A stretch of 64,000 nt of DNA. It comes from CBDBES01 sp965204465 (GTDB lineage: Bacteria; Spirochaetota; Leptospiria; Turneriellales; CBDBES01). The notes below the pieces were generated by a model, which saw only the letters and a list, made by a program, of their open reading frames with translations, had not been told where the DNA came from and did not search any database. The stretch covers positions 1-64,000 of the forward strand of contig CBDBES010000002.1 of assembly GCA_965204465.1 (NCBI GenBank). The letters run 5' to 3'. The translations under genes and the position numbers were made by a program. Shown one piece after another: positions 46,713-53,836 of this stretch; position 1 is the first letter of the stretch, and every line of letters begins with the position of its first letter.

Positions 46713-46856
46713 TTATTCTTTCTCCTTTTTTCCATGTTTTGTTTTCTGGATTCTTTTAACAATTTTTTCTTTTGCTGGCTCTATAACCATTTTAAGAAAA
46801 GCGTCATCAAAGCCTTTTGTTTTTGTTGCTAGTATCCAGTTTTTCTTTCTAGCCAT
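46713..46856 (-). CDS. IS passenger ORF: small basic protein
   Basis: 47 residues (MARKKNWILATKTKGFDDAF, then KMVIEPAKEKIVKRIQKTKH and a basic tail). Its ATG overlaps the transposase stop (ATGGCTAG), the arrangement of translationally coupled genes. Too short for a confident family call. A 7-bp inverted repeat (46565-46571 / 46611-46617) lies between it and the next passenger ORF. Confidence 0.4.
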   Translation of the reverse strand: MARKKNWILATKTKGFDDAFLKMVIEPAKEKIVKRIQKTKHGKKEKE

Positions 46857-47737
46857 TAACTAACTCCTTATACGTTATTCTATTATTTATATTTTTAAAT
46901 GTAATATTGAATTTATCATATTTTATTTCTTTTGTATCTCTATAATTATATCTGAAAACATATTCATTCACATATTTTTGCAAATGTTTTTTACTCATAT
47001 AGTGATAAATTCCAATGTATCCACGTTTGAACAATGACCAGAAATTTTCGATATTATTAGTATGGCAAATACCATTTACATATTCTTTCATAGAATGGGA
47101 TACAGATTTATGATTGTAGCATGGATTAATTTTTCTGTATACCATACTATCATCTGTCATAACCATTGATCCAAAAGCTACGTTATCGTAAATATATCCT
47201 TTTAAGGTCATGGCTTTTGTGTCCTGAACATGGGTAGCTTTGACCCTTTTTGTTTCCCTTTCTATGATCCCTATAATAGGAGCTTTGGGAGTAAGTGATC
47301 CTTTTTTCTTAAAAGCGTGTTTATTTTTTTCTTTCCCTCCTACAAAAGTTTCGTCTACTTCTACAGTTCCTTTGAATATCTTATCAGATTGCTTTTGAGT
47401 TTCTCTTATTCGATGTAAAATAAACCAAGCTGTAGCCTGTCTAACTCCTAGCTTTTCCCCTAACTCTACGCTAGAAACACCTTTTTTAGCATTATCCATA
47501 AGAAAGATAGCCATAAACCATTTTTTAAAGGGTAATCTACTTTTTTCAAAAATAGTTCCAATTTTCAACGTAAACTATTTCTGACAAGAAGCGCATTTAT
47601 AAAGCTTTCCATCTTTATACTCATAAGTCTTTTTATGCCCACAGTGGGGACAATCAGTACCTTTTACTTTTTTTTAAATAATCAATACAATCTTGTTCTG
47701 TCTTAAACTTTTCAGTGAAATCTATAATGTTTTTCAT
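46849..47737 (-). pseudogene. IS1595-family transposase, inactivated
   Basis: ISXO2-like DDE transposase. The intact part (239 codons from 47568) has VEVDETFVGGKEKNKH, VMTDDSMVYRK and CHTNNIENFWSLFKRGYIG, giving the catalytic D, D and the N/E region. Upstream, the missing N-terminus is readable: from ATG 47737 FTEKFKTEQDCIDYLKK, then after an A-run with one extra base (47668-47675) VKGTDCPHCGHKKTYEY and a CASCQK zinc ribbon, ended by an in-frame TAG at 47575-47577. The natural zinc-ribbon plus catalytic protein is therefore broken by a frameshift and a nonsense codon. Confidence 0.88.
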
Positions 47738-47802
47738 ATTAACAAATTGATACTTCATTCAGATTTGTCAACTGTTTTTTTTAAAAAAGATAAAAATTTT
47801 TC

Positions 47803-47829
47803 TTTTGGTTTGATATACGTATAGTTACC
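47803..47829. repeat. Right terminal inverted repeat of the IS element
   Basis: Perfect reverse complement of 46111-46137; ends CGTATAGTTACC. Confidence 0.95.
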
Positions 47830-47837
47830 GCAATTCG
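47830..47837. repeat. Target-site duplication, right copy
   Basis: GCAATTCG directly after the right inverted repeat; identical to 46103-46110. Confidence 0.92.
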
Positions 47838-49788
47838 TATGAATATACCATTGTTTTAGATAGCCAGCCTACTGCAAATGTAGAAATGGAGATCACTCTT
47901 CCCTTTGATGCTCCTTCTAATTTAAGTATTGCTTCTGGCAGTCAGGATGAAAGTGGCGCAGGTTCTTCCATTACCCTTACCTTTGCTACGGATACCTGGG
48001 ATACCCCCCAAACGGTAACATTGACCTTTACTGATGATGACATATCCAGTTCGATCAACGGAAGCCTGACTCATATCGTTACGAGCGATGATAATGATTA
48101 TAATAATAAGGCTACTTTGAATAGAACCATAGAATTGCAACTCAGAGACTCTGAGGCGGGTGTACTCTATCAAAAAAATAATGCAAGCCTGCCAGAATCG
48201 ATTGAACTCACAGAGGGAACGGATAGCGAATATAGCTACATGATTGTATTGAACAACCAACCCACTAATGATGTAACCATTAGAATTGACCTCAATAATG
48301 CACCAGATAATCTAAGGATTGATGAAAGCGGAAATCCTGTAACCTTTGCCACGATTACATTTGCCGCTTCTTCTGGTGGTGCAAATGGATGGGATATACC
48401 CCAAACCATAAGTCTTACCTTTACGGATAATGGTATTTTCTCGGGACCCATCATGTCCACATTAACCCATATTACATCCTCTGCAGATACCAGGTATGAG
48501 AATTTACCCAATAAAGATTTAATTCTCCATCTAATAGATGATGAGATTATTCCTCCATGTGATCAACCAGGGGCTAATGCAGAAGATGATTTTACCCCCA
48601 ATATAGACGGAGAAGATTATGGCGCTGGAACAGAAGATGATCCATACATTATATGCAATGCAAATCAATTGCAGGCAATGAGAGATAGTCGGGTGCCTTC
48701 TATGAATTGGGCAAAGACATAGACGCTTCTTCTATTGCCACAAATACCTGCCCTGCGGGTACTACGGGTACATGCATAGGATTCCAACCCATTGGAACCA
48801 ATGCAAATAGATTCACAGGCACTTTAGACGGAAAGGGATTCACCATAAGCGATCTTACGATCAATATGAATCTTACCTCTGGTGACTCTCGTGCAGGTCT
48901 CTTTGGATATACATCGGGCGCCAATATCAGGAATATTGGTTTATTGAATATAAATATAGATGCTTCTTCTTCTTCTATTTCTTCTGCAGGCGGCCTGATA
49001 GGGGAGAATAATAGTAGTGGTAGTATAACCAATTCCTACTCTACAGGAAATGTTTCTCCTTCTGTTTCTTTTAATTCTTTTGCAGGCGGTTTGGCAGGGT
49101 CAAATATCAATAATGCTAATATAAGCAATTCCTATTATGATCAAAATACTTCAGGGCAGGCTAATCCAATAGGCAATGATGTAGCTACTATTACTTGTGT
49201 AGGCGGTTTTGCATCGGATCCATTTAAGATGCTCACCGCTACGAATACAGGCAGCTGTAGCCCCTGGCTATTTTCTTCAACTGGCAAACTCCTTTCGACA
49301 TAGATGGTGATTCTGTAGCAGACGAGGAGTCGGTTCGATATGATAGTAATAATGATGGAAGTGTTACCGCTACAGATGACTTCGTGTGGAATTTTGGCAC
49401 TACGTCAGAATATCCCTTTATAGCCTCTACTCCCGGAACGCGAGATCAACAAGCAGTAACGATGGCCTCTGGTTTTTTACGTTTTTCAAGTACTATCCTT
49501 GGAGAGCCTTCTGCTACTGACTTCGTATTCTTCTATGATATAAACGATGCCGCCATGGATATTACTACTTCTGGTACGGGAGTTCAGGGTACTGCTGCAG
49601 GTAGTTATGTAATAGAAGATGCAAACGGTAATGATTTGACTGCACCCACAGTAACCAATGCAGGTGTGATCAATGGAGTAGGCTCCCTCTCGGCAGGTGC
49701 TGAATTTTATTTAAAGGTTACCTTTACCAAGAGCGCCTCGCCTGATATGGTTAGTTATACTCGTAGGTATAGGTTTAAAAAATAATTG

Positions 49789-49853
49789 TTTTCACCCTAC
49801 GGGCACAGGTCTTTTTTTTTTTTTATGGAAAACTTGTGCCCGTAGGGTGAAAA
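49789..49853. repeat. Long hairpin, repeat family B
   Basis: Arms TTTTCACCCTACGGGCACAG (49789-49810) and its reverse complement (49832-49853), 22 bp with one mismatch, around a T-rich 21-base loop. A single arm recurs at about 55697-55725 and a diverged one near 12036-12065. It starts 4 bases after the stop of the broken gene and could end transcription, but no U-run follows the stem. Confidence 0.6.
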
Positions 49854-50037
49854 GAAAGAAACAAAGATAAAAAAACCCGCTATATCGACATGGAAATTAG
49901 GCTGGGTGGGTTACATCCTGTAATCCAGGCACCAGCCTTGCAAAACATGGATGTTTTTATTTCCCACCCTAAACACTTGGCGTCCTGGGACGGGTTCTTT
50001 TTCTGTAAAAAGTAGTTATCTTTCTTTCTTTTTCTTT

Positions 50038-50085
50038 GTGTAAGATATGTGTAAAAAGTACAACCTAACGGCATTGATTATTGTA
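50038..50085 (-). repeat. Dispersed repeat A, copy 4 (reversed, 48 bp)
   Basis: Reverse complement of copy 1 (12986-13033) with about three mismatches over 48 bases, from GTGTAAGATATGTG to ATTATTGTA. Confidence 0.75.
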
Positions 50086-50137
50086 AAAATTAGAACCAGT
50101 AATGATGCTAAAATGAAATTATTTCTTTCGAACTCTA

Positions 50138-51100
50138 TCACTTAGAGGAAATGGACTCATAGCTGCGAAAAACAATTTTAAGATCACGGAAGGCCCTTTC
50201 AAAATTGGAGTAGGGTTTTCTTTCAGGTTCTTGCATACATTTCAGAAAATCATATATCATTGCCTTATGACCTGTAATATCCAATAGATTGGGAAAATAT
50301 ATCTTTGGAAATAAATTTTGTTTAACCACAATATAAATACCATTCGACTCAAATATGATTTTACCCTTTTCAAACTCTAATATAGAATGCTGAAAAACAC
50401 CATGTGTCTTGCTGGGAGTTTCCCAAGAATAAATCAATTTAGCATATTGATCTTTAGAATACTCCATTTCTAAAATACAGGATCTATCTACATGAAGAAA
50501 TCTTTCAGGGTTAGATTTGAGACCAGTAAATTTTGCATGTATCTTTAGAGGTTCTCTTGAAAAAATATCAGATATAAGGGCTATAAAATGAATCCCCCCC
50601 TCTAGTAGAGATCCATATTCTTTTCTCCAGTCATTACTTTCTTGGGTCATTTCTTTTCGGACGATCATCTTTTTAAGTTTTCCCAAGTTACCAGACGACA
50701 TGATCTTTTTTATTTTTTTAAGAGAAGGCTTGTAATAGTAATTCTCTGCCACCATTAAAAAGGATCCATTTTTAAGGGGTAATTCCTTTTTTATCTTATG
50801 CATTTCTTCCATGTTGACGCATAACGGTTTTTCTACTAAAACAGATTTATTTTCTTTTAATGCCCAGATAGTCTGTTGAAAGTGGACCTTAGGGGGGGTG
50901 GCCAATATCAATGCGTCAATTCCATTATCCTTAATTATCTGTTCATAACTGGAAAATACCTTGACTCCATTAAATTTATTTTTAAATTCTTCTGCTTTTT
51001 GAAGAGTTCTGCTATAAAAAGATAATCTTACCTTACCCTTAAGATTTTTTGCATGCAGATCCCCTATTTTTCCGCATCCCACCAGACATACATGCTTCAT
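50138..51100 (-). CDS. Gfo/Idh/MocA-family NAD(P)-dependent oxidoreductase
   Basis: 320 residues. Rossmann start HVCLVGCGKIGDLHAKNLKG, then DALILATPPKVHFQQTIWAL and the family signature ENKSVLVEKPLCVNMEEMHK, with the lysine of EKP. The C-terminal part has the alpha/beta fold of the family (GSLLEGGIHFIALISDIF, including the catalytic-region histidine). Such enzymes oxidise or reduce sugars and inositols. The substrate is not readable and no sugar-pathway partner is adjacent. The start lies one base from the stop of the upstream membrane-protein gene. Confidence 0.88.
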   Translation of the reverse strand: MKHVCLVGCGKIGDLHAKNLKGKVRLSFYSRTLQKAEEFKNKFNGVKVFSSYEQIIKDNGIDALILATPPKVHFQQTIWALKENKSVLVEKPLCVNMEEMHKIKKELPLKNGSFLMVAENYYYKPSLKKIKKIMSSGNLGKLKKMIVRKEMTQESNDWRKEYGSLLEGGIHFIALISDIFSREPLKIHAKFTGLKSNPERFLHVDRSCILEMEYSKDQYAKLIYSWETPSKTHGVFQHSILEFEKGKIIFESNGIYIVVKQNLFPKIYFPNLLDITGHKAMIYDFLKCMQEPERKPYSNFERAFRDLKIVFRSYESISSK

Positions 51101-51592
51101 TTAAAATTTTCCTCTGCCAAAAAAACGGATGGAATGATCTGTAATATGATTTAGATTTATTTTATGAGTAGTGGTATTCTTTTTTATATCTATGTATATA
51201 ATCCCTATAGAAATGGCAACCGTAGATATACTGGCAAATACAATAGATTCTGTGGGAAGACTAAAAGTGTTGTCATTTGTGCCCAGGTAATAAGTAGCGC
51301 TTATTACTAGAAAATAAGAGAGCGCCACAAAAGGAATGGATAAAAAAAATAGAATCTCACCTCTTTTTATAGCAGATTCCTCGTAGTCTTCATCTGCTTT
51401 TATTTGATTCGAAAGAAAAACAATAGGAGAATAAAAGTATATCTCACCTTGATTTATATTTTTTTCTATGAAACTCTCTTTTTCTAAAGAGGCAGATGTA
51501 GAGGCCTTTTTATACGGAGTCTTTGCATAAATCTCACCATGGCTGACGAGTAAAATAAGAATAAAAAATAAAATTAATCTCAGGCTGATCAT
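51101..51592 (-). CDS. Predicted envelope protein with signal peptide and two spans
   Basis: 163 residues, not recognised. A signal-like N-terminus (ISLRLILFFILILLVSHGEI, cleavage near YAKT), a hydrophilic stretch, then two membrane spans (ILFFLSIPFVALSYFLVISA and IVFASISTVAISIGIIYIDI). It is immediately upstream of, and abutting, the Gfo/Idh/MocA gene, so the two are co-transcribed. Function unknown. Confidence 0.55.
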   Translation of the reverse strand: MISLRLILFFILILLVSHGEIYAKTPYKKASTSASLEKESFIEKNINQGEIYFYSPIVFLSNQIKADEDYEESAIKRGEILFFLSIPFVALSYFLVISATYYLGTNDNTFSLPTESIVFASISTVAISIGIIYIDIKKNTTTHKINLNHITDHSIRFFGRGKF

Positions 51593-51705
51593 AAATCAAA
51601 ATTCTATTTTTTTATCAATATATCATCCTTCTTCATTAATTTTCGGTGAAAGGGAGATGCTAACGTATATTAAAGGTGACATCAACAATCGTATCTTTAC
51701 TTATG

Positions 51706-53514
51706 TTAAGGGACTTGCAGCATAAATTTGGCAGAAAGAATGTGTTGTAATACAGCCGGTTCTGAACCTTCTTCAGGGATCCCAAATATACAATTTAATA
51801 TCCCCCCCCCCACTACATCCCCTGATGTATAGGTAGTGCTAGAGGCGGTTATCGTAATGGTACATCCTGTATTCTTTGCCATTCTTGTTCCGGTTAAAGT
51901 ACCTATGGGTGCAAGCTCTATGCCATTTAAGGTTATTAAACTGATCGTATTTTCAAAACTACCTGGGGTAGCGCAAAAAGTTCCGTTAGCAGAAAAATTC
52001 ATATCCTTGATAGAGAATACATGCTCAGGAAGAGGAGACATAAATTGTCTGGAATCTGCATGTAGAGACATTGAATTGACCCTGGATAATATCTCAACTT
52101 CTGAGCTGTCCATTCCACCAACTGGAGTATCGACCAGATCATCTAAAGTGGCATTGATCCGATCGTTACCACCGGGAGCCGTTAAATCTCCTGTTACCCT
52201 CACGTTTGGATTTCCAAAAAGGCCGTCTTGAATCGTAAGATCATTTCCAGCACTAGTAATATCACAGGTAGAAGATACTGCGGCAGGTGGATCCGTAGAA
52301 TCTATTATAGTAAATGTAAGTGTTTGCGCTGTCTCATCAATCATTACATAACCAGGGGTACCAGGTAATAATTCTAATGAAACTGTAAATATTTCTTCAC
52401 CAGCTTCATTTGCTAGATCATCTACTATGGATACGTCTCCTGCAAAAAAAGTAAGAGCAGTCATGGTTATCACTTCAAAAGAAGTGATTGGCATGGACGC
52501 GCCATCCAAAAGATCATAATCATTCATATCAATGCCCATGGACTGTGTCGCCGTGTCGAATCCATCCATATTTGCTGTTAAACCAACTGTAAAATTTTCA
52601 GGAAATTCATTTGAATTTATATTGGCCATTAACGTAATTTTCCCCACATCCTCTTCTAATACAGAGGCGGATGGAGTCTCCAGCCCTATAGTGATCAGAT
52701 CATCATTTCGAATTTCAATAATTGTTGTGGATTTTCTCAGTTCTACACCAATTGGCAATGTTTCTTCTTCTGGCAGATCCATGCCTAATGTAAAACTTTT
52801 CGTGGAATCTAGTTCAGAGTTATCTAAAATAGTTAAGGTTATCTTTTCCGTAGTAGAATTCCCTGATATAGTGATCATCCTTTGATCCTCTGGAAGATCA
52901 TAATCGATGCCATCCTCCGCACCACCGTTATTCCCAGGCGTTATCTCCAGATTTATCGATTCATCCTCTCCTAAAGCCTTGGATAGAATTATGTCGATCT
53001 CTAAATTTCCAGATCCCTCATCTACTTTGTATGTTTCTTCTAAAAAATCAATGTTCACTACATCTTCATCTATGATCTGGATCAAGACAATATTTTGGTC
53101 CAGGTCTATTTCATCCGGAGGATTTTCTGGCAACATGATCCCTACAATGAAATGTTCAGTCCCCTCTCTTAAAGCATCATCTGCAATGGCCATTCTAAAA
53201 GTGCCTTCTCTTTTCCCTTTTTTAACTGTGATCATACTCCCTTCTGGTAAAATATAATCATTACTTTCCGCATCCACTGTATTATCATTTGTATCGGTCG
53301 TTGCCACCAAAGGGAAAGACACATCTTCGTTTAATCTACCACCTAGAAAATCAACGGTAAGAGTTAATACACTGCCTTCTTCTATAGAAGTTTCTCTGGC
53401 CGAAAGCTCAACGTCAATAATAATGCTTTGCACACATCCTGCTTCCTCAGCACTCTGACAAAAGATAAGTGCAAACATGATCAAAAAAGAAATTAAATTT
53501 GTTTTAGCGATCAT
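51706..53514 (-). CDS. Surface lipoprotein with Calx-beta-like repeats
   Basis: 602 residues. Signal FLIMFALIFC gives a lipoprotein (Cys about 19). Three Calx-beta-type domains (about 33-152, 153-272, 273-410) show ETSIEEGSVLTLTVDFLGG, VNIDFLEETYKVDEGSGNLE and SASVLEEDVGKITLMANINS with closing lines such as IIEIRNDD. The C-terminal 190 residues (VSSTCDITSAGNDLTIQDGL, then GMDSSEVEILSRVNSMSLHA) are unrecognised and contain four cysteines. A run of ten G in the coding strand (51811-51802) encodes VVGGGILNC close to the end. Shine-Dalgarno AAGGA precedes ATG. Confidence 0.75.
   Translation of the reverse strand: MIAKTNLISFLIMFALIFCQSAEEAGCVQSIIIDVELSARETSIEEGSVLTLTVDFLGGRLNEDVSFPLVATTDTNDNTVDAESNDYILPEGSMITVKKGKREGTFRMAIADDALREGTEHFIVGIMLPENPPDEIDLDQNIVLIQIIDEDVVNIDFLEETYKVDEGSGNLEIDIILSKALGEDESINLEITPGNNGGAEDGIDYDLPEDQRMITISGNSTTEKITLTILDNSELDSTKSFTLGMDLPEEETLPIGVELRKSTTIIEIRNDDLITIGLETPSASVLEEDVGKITLMANINSNEFPENFTVGLTANMDGFDTATQSMGIDMNDYDLLDGASMPITSFEVITMTALTFFAGDVSIVDDLANEAGEEIFTVSLELLPGTPGYVMIDETAQTLTFTIIDSTDPPAAVSSTCDITSAGNDLTIQDGLFGNPNVRVTGDLTAPGGNDRINATLDDLVDTPVGGMDSSEVEILSRVNSMSLHADSRQFMSPLPEHVFSIKDMNFSANGTFCATPGSFENTISLITLNGIELAPIGTLTGTRMAKNTGCTITITASSTTYTSGDVVGGGILNCIFGIPEEGSEPAVLQHILSAKFMLQVP
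51802..51811 (-). repeat. G10 homopolymer inside a lipoprotein gene
   Basis: Ten consecutive C on the plus strand, read as GGG codons in the minus-strand lipoprotein. A one-base slip would shift the frame within the last about 35 codons. Confidence 0.8.
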
Positions 53515-53832
53515 AAAAATATTCCTTAAAAGTATATTCTATATATTCTAAAAGATGCATCAATAAGTTGATTCGAATAAAATAACCCTATTATATTTGT
53601 CGGAATAAATTATCTCTCTATTATAGAATAAATTATTTTGATCAAAGTGTCAAGCGTTTTATATTTTTCTAATGCATATCAGCACGATGCTTGAAGATTG
53701 CTAACGAAATAGAGAAGCTAAAGGAACCGCACCTGGGGCTGTTGTTTGCGCTTATTGTAAAGAATATAGCAGAAAGGATAGCCAAATTGAAAGTGAAAAA
53801 TTTTTAAAAATGATTCAAATTTTTTATATTAT
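53515..53832. other. Upstream region of the 602-residue lipoprotein
   Basis: 318 bases. Holds a probable promoter (53625-53653) and an open frame without start (53705-53836). The rest is A/T-rich with no visible gene. Confidence 0.5.
53625..53653 (-). promoter_or_regulatory. Probable sigma-70-type promoter of the 602-residue lipoprotein
   Basis: Minus strand GCTTGACA with TTGACA at 53653-53648, 17 bases, TATTCT at 53630-53625. Leader about 105 bases. Confidence 0.5.
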
Positions 53833-53836
53833 TTAA
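53705..53836 (+). pseudogene. Possible gene fragment, unidentified
   Basis: No start codon. The frame after TAA 53702 reads EAKGTAPGAVVCAYCKEYSR and ends KFLKMIQIFYII with TAA 53834-53836, overlapping the convergent propeller lipoprotein gene. The CAYC motif and composition look coding, but I cannot name a parent family. Confidence 0.25.

Larger units (their letters stand above)
46111..47829 (-). mobile_element. IS1595-family insertion sequence (1719 bp)
   Basis: Bounded by perfect 27-bp terminal inverted repeats (46111-46137 beginning GGTAACTATACG, and 47803-47829) and flanked by the 8-bp duplication GCAATTCG. Eight-base duplications and an ISXO2-like DDE transposase are characteristic of the IS1595 family. 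The element encodes on the minus strand a broken transposase and two small passenger ORFs. Its insertion splits a plus-strand lipoprotein gene, whose frame rejoins exactly when the element and one duplicate are removed. Confidence 0.93.
45832..49785 (+). pseudogene. Surface lipoprotein gene split by an IS element and frameshifted
   Basis: Shine-Dalgarno AAAGGAGG precedes ATG 45832, but TAG stops occur in frame at 45841 and 45856; a GTG at 45874 in the same frame could restart. The signal MAIISILSLPFC gives a lipoprotein, followed by a proline-rich linker and the start of a beta-sandwich repeat (GTITLTEEDSNS, to 46110). An IS element interrupts; after it the same frame resumes with YEYTIVLDSQPTANVEMEIT (47838 on). 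Two repeats follow, then an apparent -1 base near 48688-48710 (VPS... to YELGKDIDASS) opens a GLUG-like segment, and another near 49262-49285 leads to FDIDGDSVADEESV and the final YTRRYRFKK. Without IS and one duplicate the span from GTG 45874 is 2185 bases, two short of 729 codons. Confidence 0.85.
49786..50137. other. Intergenic repeat mosaic
   Basis: 352 bases between the broken lipoprotein gene and a convergent oxidoreductase gene. Contains the long hairpin at 49789-49853, the block AAACACTTGGCGTCCTG (49971-49987, also near 3961), an imperfect hairpin GGTTACATCCTGTAATCC (about 49909-49926) and repeat A copy 4. No gene is seen. Confidence 0.6.

Noticed and set aside
46205..47829. Composite transposon or larger mobile island
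   Set aside because: Only one pair of inverted repeats and one target duplication are present, all within 1.7 kb; nothing outside shares these ends.
49789..49853. Classical intrinsic terminator
   Set aside because: The stem is strong but the T-run is in the loop, not after the stem, on either strand.
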